DNA of 64,000 nt from an uncultured Verrucomicrobiota bacterium (GTDB taxonomy: Bacteria > Verrucomicrobiota > Verrucomicrobiia > Opitutales > Intestinicryptomonadaceae): assembly GCA_949293415.1 (NCBI GenBank), contig CASFDK010000037.1, positions 62,001 to 126,000 on the forward strand. The letters are read 5' to 3'. This document shows, piece after piece, positions 15,298 through 23,770 of the stretch; positions within the stretch are counted from its first letter, which is position 1, and each line of letters opens with the position of its first letter. The notes under the pieces were generated by a model. It did no database searches. It had not been told where the DNA came from and was given only the letters and a program-made list of their open reading frames with translations. The translations under genes and the position numbers were made by a program.

Positions 15298-16872
15298 TTA
15301 TTCGAACGAGACTTCTGCGTTCTTGACCCGCATATTTGCAGCTTCAGCGGTTGCCGCCTTTTTGCCGTTGTTGTCGAGGTTTTTGATTTTAACGCCCTTG
15401 ACGGGTATTTCGGCATTTCTGCTGCGTATTGCAGACGGCGCGTCGCTCCTGCCTACGATTTTGATGTTTTCGAAGGTGATGTCCTCGACTTTCGAATCCT
15501 TTTCTACCGATTCGATAAAGATTGCCGTGGGCACGTATTTGTCGTTGGGGTCGGGCATATAGAGTTCGCCGACGTTTTCGCGCTTTTGGAAAATCTGCCG
15601 CGGACACCACGCGTCGTATTCCACGTTGATGTTTTCGAATTTGACATTTCTTACCGTCGAACCCGACTTGTTCGAAATGTGCATCGCCTGTCCCGCCGAA
15701 CGGATGATGTCGATATTTTTGAACGTGATGTTTTCGTACGACCTGCCCTTCATCGTCTTCGACCAAGCCCAGACGGCGAGCGACAAGCCCCAGTCGTTCC
15801 ACATAGCGCAGTTTTCGACCGTGATGTTCTTGTTGTTGATGTCGTCCGACCTGATTATGAAGCTGTCGTCGAAAGCGCGTATGAACGAGTTTTTGAAGCT
15901 CACGTTCGACGAGTCCCATACGTCGATACCGTCCGAATTGTAGCGCCACAGACCTATCATCTTGATGTTGTCGATGTCGACATCGGTGCAACGCCTTACG
16001 TTGACGCACCACGAGTTGGGATCGCGCAGAATTATGCCCTCTACCGACACGTTTTTGCAGTTTCTGAAATGGAGACATCCGAAGCCGCCGCGCGCGAATT
16101 TGTCGGCGCGTGTAATGCGCGAACCGTCGAGAATGCCGCGCCCCGTGATTTTGATGTTTTCGGCGTTGTCGGCGACGAGGCTTCCGAAGACCACCGCCCC
16201 CGCGGCTATGTGCACGCGCGTGTTGCTTTTGAGCATCAGCGTGCCGACATCGTGTCTGCCCGCGCCGAAATAGATGTAGTTCGGGTCGTATTTCTTTGAA
16301 ATGTCGTTGTGCGCGGGCGAGCAGTAGTTGCATTGCGGCGAGCAGAAGTCGGTCTTTTTCACGCCGTCGAGCTTTTCCATTTTGTTCGGGAAAAGGTGGA
16401 GCGAATTGTGGTAGCCGTTGACCTCGACTACAATCTGCCTAAAGGTCTTGAGCTTGAATTTGATTTTGTTCTTTGCGAACTTCGGCTTTAGCGCAAGCGA
16501 CGAGTTCACGTTGTCGTCGAGCGACGCCGCTTTTGTCGGGTGAATGCCGAGCGAGAGCGGGCGTATTACCACGCTTCTGCAGTTTACATTTGTGGTAATC
16601 TCGATGTCCGCGCCGTCTTCATCCATATCCCAATAGGCGAACGACGCCTTTTCCGTCTGTTCAATAGGGCGTTGATACCCAGGCCAGACTTGGTTTATCG
16701 GATATTTCGAAACGGTGCATTCGTAGACGAAAACCCTTTTGCCGTTTACCTTGAGTGTGAAGCTTTCCGATTGGTTCTCGCCCTTCGGCGCGTTGTGCAA
16801 TTTGACTTCCGCGAAAGCCGCGAATTGGAATGCCGCAAACAGCAGCATAGCATATAGTAGTTTTTTAAGCAT
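15298..16872 (-). CDS. secreted GH28-like polysaccharide-degrading enzyme
   Basis: A 524-aa protein with a signal peptide (about 1-21), an N-terminal beta domain (25-190) and a right-handed parallel beta-helix with many 'N..I.G.G' turns (195-500). The GH28 (polygalacturonase) landmarks are partly present: NSDGID (312-317, D314) and, 21 residues later, the Asp pair FDDSF (D335, D336). The usual GHG motif is replaced by 'NDWGLSL' and the RIK motif is not seen, so the substrate subsite differs from pectinases. The spacer upstream carries no neighbouring transporter. The enzyme likely acts on a host or dietary glycan in the periplasm or outside the cell. Confidence 0.85.
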   Translation of the reverse strand: MLKKLLYAMLLFAAFQFAAFAEVKLHNAPKGENQSESFTLKVNGKRVFVYECTVSKYPINQVWPGYQRPIEQTEKASFAYWDMDEDGADIEITTNVNCRSVVIRPLSLGIHPTKAASLDDNVNSSLALKPKFAKNKIKFKLKTFRQIVVEVNGYHNSLHLFPNKMEKLDGVKKTDFCSPQCNYCSPAHNDISKKYDPNYIYFGAGRHDVGTLMLKSNTRVHIAAGAVVFGSLVADNAENIKITGRGILDGSRITRADKFARGGFGCLHFRNCKNVSVEGIILRDPNSWCVNVRRCTDVDIDNIKMIGLWRYNSDGIDVWDSSNVSFKNSFIRAFDDSFIIRSDDINNKNITVENCAMWNDWGLSLAVWAWSKTMKGRSYENITFKNIDIIRSAGQAMHISNKSGSTVRNVKFENINVEYDAWCPRQIFQKRENVGELYMPDPNDKYVPTAIFIESVEKDSKVEDITFENIKIVGRSDAPSAIRSRNAEIPVKGVKIKNLDNNGKKAATAEAANMRVKNAEVSFE

Positions 16873-17047
16873 AGGTTTGTGCGTTGTATTGTTTTATTTG
16901 GGGAACATCCCGATGCATCCATCCTTCCCCCCCGAAGAAACTTGCGTTCGGCTCGGAACGGTTTGGGTGCCCTAAAATTCCCGTGTTGCGGAAATCCTTG
17001 AGGATTTTTTGTTGCTTTGTCAACGTTTTTGTGGAGTTTCGTGCGAA

Positions 17048-17779
17048 TCAGAGCGCGCCGCAATCGACCGACACATTCTGACCCGTTATCGAACACGAAT
17101 CGTCCGATAGCAGAAAGCGCACAGTCTTCGCCACGCTTTCTGGCGAGGTAAGGCTTTTGAGGGATGTCCTACCGCGGATTTTCTCCCTGCGGTCTCCGTC
17201 GAGCGACGCGCTCATATCGGTTTCCATAAAGCCCGCCGCGACCGTGTTGGAACGGATTCCGCGCCGACCCCACTCGCGCGCCGCGTTTTTCGAGAACGCC
17301 TCGAGCGCGCCCTTTGTCGCCGCGTACGCCGACAGCCCCGTGTAGCCCGTGTGGGCGCAGACCGACGAAATATGCACGATGCTTCCGCCCAGATTGTTCA
17401 AAATCATATTGCGCACGGCGTATTTCGTAAGCAGAACGGGCGCGAACACGTTCACTTCGAACAAGGCGCGGAGTTTGTCAGGGGCGATGTTCGTCAGCAG
17501 GTCGTCGTATGCCTGCGCCGCATTGTTGACAAGTCCGTACAGCGGAATTTTATTCGAAACAAAGCCGTCCGAAAAAATCGCCTTACGTGCATTTTCGGGC
17601 GAGGATAAATCGACGCTTTTGAAAAATATTCCGCCGTCGAAACGCCCGCACAGGCTTTCCAGTTCGTCGGTCTTTGTGCGCGCGACCGCGAAAACCGTGT
17701 AGCCGCCGCATTCGAGAAGCGCGCGGCATATAGCCAATCCCAAGCCTTTCGAGGCTCCCGTTACAAGTACGTTTTTCAT
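17048..17779 (-). CDS. FabG-like short-chain dehydrogenase/reductase
   Basis: A 243-aa SDR with the NADP-binding TGASKGLGLA motif (residues 7-16), NNAA, the catalytic Ser (HISSV) and the YAATKG active site. It is close to 3-oxoacyl-ACP reductases (C-terminal 'GQNVSVDCG'). Its ATG overlaps the stop of the acyl ligase gene by 4 bp, so it is the third gene of an ACP-ligase-reductase operon. It probably reduces a beta-keto group on the dedicated carrier protein. No terminator is clear at its end. Confidence 0.87.
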   Translation of the reverse strand: MKNVLVTGASKGLGLAICRALLECGGYTVFAVARTKTDELESLCGRFDGGIFFKSVDLSSPENARKAIFSDGFVSNKIPLYGLVNNAAQAYDDLLTNIAPDKLRALFEVNVFAPVLLTKYAVRNMILNNLGGSIVHISSVCAHTGYTGLSAYAATKGALEAFSKNAAREWGRRGIRSNTVAAGFMETDMSASLDGDRREKIRGRTSLKSLTSPESVAKTVRFLLSDDSCSITGQNVSVDCGAL

Positions 17780-18969
17780 CGTTTTATCTTTCCAGTCCGT
17801 GTAGATTCAATCTCGGAAACAAAGGCGATTTTCCTCGGAATTTCGTATTGCCCGAGCGATTCCGAAAGGAATTTCCGAATCTCCGCGATGTCCGCCTCCG
17901 CGCCGTCTTCGGTTTTCAAATCGGCGCACAGAATGTTGCCCAAGACGGAGTTCTTTCTGCCGTAGACGCGTACATCGACGACTCCGCCGAACCCGCGCAG
18001 CACATCCTCGACCCGCGACGGATTCACCTTGTATCCGCCCACGTTTATGAAATCCGACTGCCGAGCGGCGAATTTGAAACGCAGTCCGTCGGGCGCAAAT
18101 TCGACCATATCGCGCGTTTTGTACCACTGCCCGTCGACGGGAACTTCGCCGCCGCCGAGCAGGCTCTTGTGGACGCACAAAACGCCCGAATCGATTCGGA
18201 CAAGCTCCGCCGCCGACTGCGGAATCGAGAAATACTCGCCGTCGGAAACGAGCAGCGTTCCGAATTCGGTCGCGGCGTAAATGTTGTTGATTTTCGCATT
18301 CGGAAAAACCGCCCCTAGCTTTTCGAGCAGCCCGCCCGTCGATTTTTCGCCGCCGAGCGTCAGGCGTCTTACCGACTCGTACACGTTCGGTTCGGGCAGG
18401 AGAAGTCTGTAAAATGTCGGCGTAGCCGATATATGCGAGATTTTTCTGCGGACGACCAGACCGAAAATTTCGCGCTTTTGTCTGCCGAAAAGATTCACGA
18501 TTTCGTTGCCGTTAAAAAACGCCTGAAAGAAAACCTGAAGCCCCGCGATGTGCGACGGATGGTACGCAAAACCCCAAACGTCGTCGGAATGCGCATCAGA
18601 GACTCGCACGGAACGCGAGAGCGACTGCACTGTGTGCGAAATTTTGCGCGGTTTGCCCGTCGTCCCCGAAGTGAAAAGGTCGATTTTCGAACGCGAATTG
18701 CGCACGGCGTTTGCGAGCGCGTCGAGCGAATCGAAACGCGGCTTTCGAACGGGCAAATCAGCTTGGGGAAAATCGCCGATGTTCGCCGCGTCGGGCAGGG
18801 CGACATCCGCGCCGCATGCAAGCGACAAAACAAATTCGGGAAAAAAACTCGGCGGATTTTCGTCGGCGATTACCCGCCTTACCGACTTCGCGCCGTTCGC
18901 AAACCCGAGCAAATCGGCATACGACAAACCGTCTTTGCCGTCGCCGATGAATATGCGCTCGGGTTTCAT
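17776..18969 (-). CDS. AMP-dependent acyl synthetase/ligase (short ANL enzyme)
   Basis: A 397-aa adenylate-forming enzyme, shorter than the usual 500-600 aa. The ATP-binding P-loop is 'LFTSGTTGKPRK' (about residues 98-109). The adenylate motif is 'YAATEFG'. 'YKTRDMVEF' is the hinge Asp region, 'FINVGGYKVNPSRVEDVL' the C-terminal domain start, and 'RTGKIKR' near the end carries the catalytic Lys. I choose the ATG at 18969 because it overlaps the ACP stop by 4 bp; the upstream ATG would overlap 28 bp. It probably activates an acid and loads it onto the adjacent ACP. Confidence 0.88.
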   Translation of the reverse strand: MKPERIFIGDGKDGLSYADLLGFANGAKSVRRVIADENPPSFFPEFVLSLACGADVALPDAANIGDFPQADLPVRKPRFDSLDALANAVRNSRSKIDLFTSGTTGKPRKISHTVQSLSRSVRVSDAHSDDVWGFAYHPSHIAGLQVFFQAFFNGNEIVNLFGRQKREIFGLVVRRKISHISATPTFYRLLLPEPNVYESVRRLTLGGEKSTGGLLEKLGAVFPNAKINNIYAATEFGTLLVSDGEYFSIPQSAAELVRIDSGVLCVHKSLLGGGEVPVDGQWYKTRDMVEFAPDGLRFKFAARQSDFINVGGYKVNPSRVEDVLRGFGGVVDVRVYGRKNSVLGNILCADLKTEDGAEADIAEIRKFLSESLGQYEIPRKIAFVSEIESTRTGKIKR

Positions 18970-19199
18970 CGCGCCTTTTCGATTTTCGCACAAAGTTCGC
19001 CGACGGTCTCGACGATTCCGTCTTCGAAAACGTCCACGGAAAATTCGTCCTCGATTCTGACCGTAAGTTCGGCGAGATCGAAGGAATCGAAGCCGAAATC
19101 CTCCCGAAGCCGCGCGGAAGAGGCGACATCGGCAAGCGGCGGCAGGGAACGGTTCTCCCTAATGGAGTTCAAAATTCGGAGGATTTTTTCCTGAATCAT
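18966..19199 (-). CDS. acyl carrier protein
   Basis: A 77-aa carrier protein. The phosphopantetheine site is the Ser of 'FGFDSFDLAEL' (canonical DSL becomes DSF), and helix 3 'VETVGELCAKIE' is typical. It is the first gene of the minus-strand ACP-ligase-SDR operon. Because housekeeping AcpP normally lies beside fabF or fabD, this copy is probably dedicated to a separate product. Confidence 0.9.
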   Translation of the reverse strand: MIQEKILRILNSIRENRSLPPLADVASSARLREDFGFDSFDLAELTVRIEDEFSVDVFEDGIVETVGELCAKIEKAR

Positions 19200-19671
19200 A
19201 AGACGGAGGATTTTGTATGTTTAAGGAGTGCGTATTGTAAAGGCAATCTCCAAGCAGAGTGTCCGATAGTGCACAGTCGGCGTTTAATGTAAACGAAAAT
19301 TTGAATGCGGTTTTGCGGAATTTTTTCAAATGCGGCGGAGAATATCGTTAATTGTAAAAAAAGTTATTGCAATGTGTTGAAAAAAAGTACAAAAAGGAAC
19401 GGTCAAATAGATAGTTCGGAAATTCGATGTCAATCTGTTAATAGAAGTTTATGGAGTCAGTTATATATCCGCGGGGAAAAAGGGTATTTGGGCAAAATAC
19501 TCCGGCGGTTTCTCTCTCCATTTTTCCGGATTTCGGTTTAGATTGGGCAGTTCGGCGCGGCGTCGGATTGCCTTTTTGCAATTTATTGCGCTTCGCAATT
19601 CCGTCGCCTCTCTATTGCGGATGCGGAAAAGTGTCGCGCTACAAACAACAAAACCAAAATACCAACATATT
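19200..19671. other. AT-rich divergent spacer
   Basis: A 472-bp region between the ACP operon (minus) and the histone-like gene (plus). It is AT-richer than the surroundings and has no supportable ORF. It has a small inverted repeat TTGCG-CTT-CGCAA near 19590. I see no RNA gene. Confidence 0.5.
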
Positions 19672-20031
19672 ATGGCAAAAACAGTAGCAAAAAAGGCGGT
19701 TGCAAAAAAGGCTCCCGCAAAGAAAACGGTAAAGAAAGTTGCGGCGGTCAAAAAAGCTCCCGCAAAGAAGGCGGTCGCCAAGAAAGCTCCTGCCAAGAAG
19801 GCGGTAGCGGCAAAGAAAGCTCCCGCGAAAAAGGCGGTTGCAAAGAAGGCTGCTCCCGCGAAAAAGGCTGCGGTAAAAAAAGCTCCCGCAAAGAAGGCGG
19901 TTGCAAAGAAAGCCGCTCCCGCGAAAAAGGCGGCTGCAAAGAAGGCTGCTGTTAAAAAAGCCCCCGCAAAGAAGGCCGCTCCCGCAAAGAAGGCGTGCGC
20001 GAAAAAATGCGCCTGCAAGGCGAAGAAATAG
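19672..20031 (+). CDS. histone H1-like Lys/Ala/Pro-repeat DNA-binding protein
   Basis: A 119-aa protein made almost entirely of the repeats [15 protein letters not shown] and AAPAKKA, like bacterial H1-type proteins (AlgP, Hc1/Hc2). It carries about 50 lysines and has no folded domain. The last residues contain three cysteines (CAKKCACK), which is unusual for this class and could allow disulfide or metal cross-linking. I start it at the ATG at 19672 (MAKTVAKK); an upstream ATG at 19543 adds an unrelated hydrophobic stretch. Its likely role is nucleoid compaction. Repeat number probably varies between strains. Confidence 0.85.
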   Translation: MAKTVAKKAVAKKAPAKKTVKKVAAVKKAPAKKAVAKKAPAKKAVAAKKAPAKKAVAKKAAPAKKAAVKKAPAKKAVAKKAAPAKKAAAKKAAVKKAPAKKAAPAKKACAKKCACKAKK

Positions 20032-20057
20032 GAAAACGTGTTTTATTTCCGCGAAGC

Positions 20058-20084
20058 GGCGCGACGAAAGTCGCGCCTTTTTTT
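20058..20084 (+). terminator. terminator of the histone-like gene
   Basis: GGCGCGAC-GAAA-GTCGCGCC (8-bp stem, GAAA tetraloop) followed by seven T. Confidence 0.93.
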
Positions 20085-20122
20085 ATCGCAACACGGTTTG
20101 CCGATTTCCTTCGTGTCGACAA

Positions 20123-20159
20123 CAAAAAGGGGTTTGCCCGAAAAATCGGACAAACCCTT
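20123..20159 (-). terminator. terminator of the 20184-20957 gene
   Basis: Minus strand GGGTTTGTCCGA / TCGGGCAAACCC stem (one G-U pair) with a T-rich loop, then CTTTTTGTT. Confidence 0.85.
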
Positions 20160-20183
20160 GTTTCAGGCTATCGACAGTAGCCA

Positions 20184-20957
20184 TTACGAGCCGAACGCCG
20201 ACTGTGCCGAACGCCACCAATTATAGTGTTCGTTTTCGAGCTGTTCTTTTGATGGCATCGGATAGAATAGCATATCGTTGCCGACTCCAACGTAGAAGCC
20301 CTTGTTGATTGTCCTGTAGAGGAAGTCGGTGCTCGAGCGGACGACAACCTTGTTGTTTTTGCCGCCCTTGTTGCGAACCTGCATCAGACAGTAGCGCAGG
20401 TGGTACTGGTTGATGTATGGCAGGTTGCCGATGTCGCCGTTTTCGGGATCGGTTTCGAGCGCGCCGAGCTTCAGGTCGCAGAATGCGATTTTATCGATGT
20501 GCACGAGCCTTTCCTCAGAAGTCAGCCGCGCCACGTATTCGGCGGGATTGAGAATGCTGGCGACTCTCGGGCGGCACGGGGCCAAGTCTTGGTATAAATA
20601 CAGGTGCGGCTTTGCGTCGGGCACGAACGGCTTCGGCGAAAGCTCGAGCGTTTTGCCGTCGGAGGTTACCACGTAGAGGTTGCGGAACGCCGACATCGGG
20701 ATGTGTTCCAGCACGCGGTATACCGAGAGGTAGACCGACTTGTGCGGCTTGCCGTCTTCGTGCGGTTTGCAAAGCTCTCCGATTTTGTCAACCGGCAGGT
20801 AGTCGGACTTGAAATTCGGGTCGATTTCGAAGAAGACCGCTTGGTCGCAGTTGCGGCGGAAAACGCCCGTTGCGAAGTATGCGCCGAATTCTTCGGGCGG
20901 CAGCTGCGAGGCGATGAGTGCTTCGGGTATCAACGACAGATATAGGTAGTTCTTCAT
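20184..20957 (-). CDS. conserved-looking protein of unknown function
   Basis: A 257-aa soluble protein that I do not recognise. It begins MKNYLYLSLIPEALIASQLPPEEFGAYFATG and holds repeated Tyr/Leu-rich strands, 'FEIDPNFKSDYLP', 'PHLYLYQDLAPCRPRVASI' and 'HIDKIAFCDLKLG'. There is no signal peptide, membrane segment or nucleotide-binding motif. The start is the second of two adjacent ATGs, with AAAGGA 6 nt before it. It has its own terminator, so it is probably monocistronic. Composition and codon use match its neighbours, and nothing suggests recent transfer. Confidence 0.65.
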   Translation of the reverse strand: MKNYLYLSLIPEALIASQLPPEEFGAYFATGVFRRNCDQAVFFEIDPNFKSDYLPVDKIGELCKPHEDGKPHKSVYLSVYRVLEHIPMSAFRNLYVVTSDGKTLELSPKPFVPDAKPHLYLYQDLAPCRPRVASILNPAEYVARLTSEERLVHIDKIAFCDLKLGALETDPENGDIGNLPYINQYHLRYCLMQVRNKGGKNNKVVVRSSTDFLYRTINKGFYVGVGNDMLFYPMPSKEQLENEHYNWWRSAQSAFGS

Positions 20958-21092
20958 CATTTTCCTTTTTTTCGAATTAAGCCTGTCCATGTTCCTTGTA
21001 GAGGTTGAATCGTAAAAAAATCAGACCACTTTGCAAGAAAATACGGTCGGAGTTTTTTTGAGAGGAAAATCGCGGGCTTTCGAGCCGCTGCG

Positions 21093-22643
21093 CTACCTCA
21101 GCGAAAACGGGATTTTTTCGAGCCGCGCCGAGTTTGTCTTTACGAACGAGTCCGCCGCCGCCGCCGAATATGACGCGCCGACGGGCATAGTTTTTGCGGG
21201 GGTAATCGACTTCAGCAGAATCGCGAACGAACCTCCGAGCATATTGCCCATATATTCGCCGTTGCGCGAAAGCATAATGTCGCCGTCGGAGGGCGAGAAC
21301 GCGCCGAAAACCGATTCCATAAGCCCCACGTCGAGCTTTGCGTAGGCGTTGTTTTTGAAGTCGGCGCGGAACGGGACAAGCCCGTAGCGGAATTTTTCGG
21401 GGTCTACGACCGCGCAGTCGGAATAGGCGAAGAAGTTTTGCGGAATTTCGAGCGGTTCGATTTTCTCCTTTTCGAGGAACGTCTGCGGGACTTCGAGCGC
21501 GAGCAGTCGCGGGTCTTCGGCTATCGAATTGAGCCCGACGGGCGAGAACTTGAAGCCCCTGCCGCGCACCGAGACCGACAGCGAATCGGGCGCGAAGTAT
21601 TTGTCCTTTGACGTCGGCGCGACCACCGACGGCGCGCGGAAGACCAGCCAGACCTTTCCCGCGAATTTTACGGGCAGGGCGCGGAGCTCGGCGTTTGTTT
21701 TGCCGTCGCCGAAAAGTCCGTTTCTGGTGTAGTCGAAGACGACGGTTGCGAATCGGTTTTTCACGCTTTGGAAAATTTCCGACGAAGTTTTCGGACGGAG
21801 GTCGCGCACGGTTTCGGAGAGGTTTTTCTGTTGGGCGGCAAGTTCGCCGACGCCCACGGCGAGCGTTTCGGCGTGTTCGCGGATTTTCTCCTTTTCGGTT
21901 TTTTCGATGTCGACGAGAGCGCGGTAGCGTTTGATGTTTTCCTCGTAGATTTGCGTTTTTGCCGACGCTATTTCGAGGCGCGTTGCGAGGGCGCGCTTCT
22001 CGTTTTCGATTGCGCGGTTTTCGCTCTTGAGCGATTCGCCTTCGACGCGGAGTTCTTCGAGCTTTTGCTTGTTGCGTCGCAGTTCCTCCTGCGCGGCTTC
22101 GAGCTTCTGCTTGGAGGACGAATCCGCCTGCCGCATATCGCCGAGTTTGCGCTCAAGCTCGAGCCGTTCCCGCGCCGATTTTTCGAGCCGCTCGCCCGCG
22201 GATACGATTTCGTTCTGGAGCTTTTCGTTGCGCTTTTCCGCCGAATCCACGCGCAACTGCAGTTCGCGGCTTTTGTTGAGGATGCGTTCGCGCTCGCCTT
22301 CGAGTTCGGCTTTTGTCTTTGCGAGACGCTCGAGTTCAAGCTCGCGGCTTTCGAGAATTTTACGCTGCTGTTCGGCGAGCTTTTTGTGTTCCTCCGCCGT
22401 CTGGGCGAGTCTGGAAATGTCGGAGTCGAGCGACTGCCGCTTGTCGCGTTCGGAGTCGAGCGACATCTTGAGCAGGTCGAGCATCTGCGCGTCGGCGAAC
22501 TCCTGTTGCGAGCGTTGTTGTTCGGCGATTTCCTGTTGGGCTTTGAGTGTTGCGTCTTCAGACGAGGGCGAGTCGAAATTGGCAAGGCTAAGCAGGCTAA
22601 GCAGCAGAAAGTCGCAAATGACAATCATTATGGATTTGCTCAT
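21093..22643 (-). CDS. membrane-anchored coiled-coil protein with C-terminal beta domain
   Basis: A 516-aa protein. An N-terminal hydrophobic segment (residues 4-22) anchors it in the membrane. Residues 30-255 are an uninterrupted Glu/Lys/Arg/Gln-rich coiled coil. Residues about 275-516 form a beta-rich domain with the rhythm of a trypsin-like fold ('ATVVFDYTRNGLFG', 'DGDIMLSRNGEYMGNMLGGSFAILL') but no Ser-protease catalytic GDSGG is visible. The architecture suggests a periplasmic scaffold. It is flanked by the unknown gene and by rnhC (divergent). No family name is recognised. Confidence 0.62.
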   Translation of the reverse strand: MSKSIMIVICDFLLLSLLSLANFDSPSSEDATLKAQQEIAEQQRSQQEFADAQMLDLLKMSLDSERDKRQSLDSDISRLAQTAEEHKKLAEQQRKILESRELELERLAKTKAELEGERERILNKSRELQLRVDSAEKRNEKLQNEIVSAGERLEKSARERLELERKLGDMRQADSSSKQKLEAAQEELRRNKQKLEELRVEGESLKSENRAIENEKRALATRLEIASAKTQIYEENIKRYRALVDIEKTEKEKIREHAETLAVGVGELAAQQKNLSETVRDLRPKTSSEIFQSVKNRFATVVFDYTRNGLFGDGKTNAELRALPVKFAGKVWLVFRAPSVVAPTSKDKYFAPDSLSVSVRGRGFKFSPVGLNSIAEDPRLLALEVPQTFLEKEKIEPLEIPQNFFAYSDCAVVDPEKFRYGLVPFRADFKNNAYAKLDVGLMESVFGAFSPSDGDIMLSRNGEYMGNMLGGSFAILLKSITPAKTMPVGASYSAAAADSFVKTNSARLEKIPFSLR

Positions 22644-22798
22644 AAAATTCCTCCGTACTGTATTTTTTTCGGCGTGGTTCCAGTCGTATTTACCGAATAT
22701 CGAAACCCCAATCTTTCAAGTTAATTTGCCGACTGCAAGAATAATGTCTTGCCGAAGCACGGATTTTGGACAATCATATCCGACGGAATTTATCTAAA

Positions 22799-23758
22799 AT
22801 GTATCCCAAGCGCAAAAAAGCAATCGACTCCGAACCGAAGAAGAAAACGCTCCACACCGTAACGCTCACCGACGAACAGGCGGAAAAGCTCGACGCGTGG
22901 CTCGACAAGCACCTTTGGGCGCCTTTCGACGTAAACTACGCAAAGTTCGCATACAAGGGGCGCGACGTAAACGTGGTTGCGTACTCGTCGGGCAAGGTCG
23001 TTATTCAGGGCAAGGGAACGGAGGAGTTCGTGCAGTTTGTGCTCGAGCCCGAAATCACGGGTTTTGCGCGGCTCGGCTACGACGAAGCCCTTCATCCCGA
23101 GTGGTACGAGCTTCACGCGGGCGTGGACGAAAGCGGCAAGGGCGACCTCTTCGGACCTCTCGTTTCGGCGTGCGTTGTGGCGGACGGCGATGCTGTTCGC
23201 AAATGGGTTGCCGACGACTTGCGGGAATCGAAAAAGGTCAGCAGCGACGAAGCCGTTTTGCGCATGGCGCGGGAAATCAAAGCCACTAAGGGCGTGGCGG
23301 TAAAGGTTTCGTATGCGAGCATGGAAAAGTACAACGCCCTATATATAAAGTTCGGGCGCAATCTGAACAAACTCTTGGCGTGGTTTCACGCAACGGCGAT
23401 TACAAGCGCGCTCAACGAACGCCACGCGCCTTGGGGGATGCTCGACCAGTTTACAAAGCAGCCCCTCGTGCAAAGGCAGCTCGACATTCCGAATTTCGAA
23501 CTGAAAATGCGCACAAAGGCGGAAGAAGACCCCGTCGTCGCGGCGGCTTCGATTGTCGCCCGCGCAACCTACATTTACTCGATGCGCAAGCTCTCCGACG
23601 AATGCGGCATAAAGCTCAAAAAGGGCGCAAGTGCCGACGTGCGCAAGCAGGCGGTTGAAATCGTCGAAAAATTCGGCGCGGACGCGTTGAAACGCTTCGC
23701 CAAGCTCCACTTCAAGACAGCGTCGGAGGCTATTGCCCAAGCGCGCAAAGCCGACTGA
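22799..23758 (+). CDS. rnhC: ribonuclease HIII
   Basis: A 319-aa protein cleaving RNA in RNA-DNA hybrids. An N-terminal TBP-like substrate-binding domain (about residues 20-95) precedes the RNase H fold with the HIII-type DESGKGDLFGPLV motif (about 107-119). The D-E-D-type metal ligands include this DE pair, and the 'EEDPVVAAASIVARATYI' block completes the site. The start at 22799 gives MYPKRKKA; a farther ATG at 22766 is less likely. rnhB follows after 12 bp. Confidence 0.94.
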   Translation: MYPKRKKAIDSEPKKKTLHTVTLTDEQAEKLDAWLDKHLWAPFDVNYAKFAYKGRDVNVVAYSSGKVVIQGKGTEEFVQFVLEPEITGFARLGYDEALHPEWYELHAGVDESGKGDLFGPLVSACVVADGDAVRKWVADDLRESKKVSSDEAVLRMAREIKATKGVAVKVSYASMEKYNALYIKFGRNLNKLLAWFHATAITSALNERHAPWGMLDQFTKQPLVQRQLDIPNFELKMRTKAEEDPVVAAASIVARATYIYSMRKLSDECGIKLKKGASADVRKQAVEIVEKFGADALKRFAKLHFKTASEAIAQARKAD

Positions 23759-23770
23759 TAGCATCCGAAA

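Noticed and set aside
16985-17015. AAATCC-TTGA-GGATTT hairpin with T-run as terminator
   Set aside because: The T-run is on the plus strand, where no gene ends here. For the minus-strand SDR gene it lacks a T-run, so it is not called a terminator.
19672-20031. CRISPR-like or satellite DNA repeat
   Set aside because: The DNA repeats are codon-phased and encode Lys/Ala/Pro repeats in an open frame with a start and a terminator, so it is a gene.
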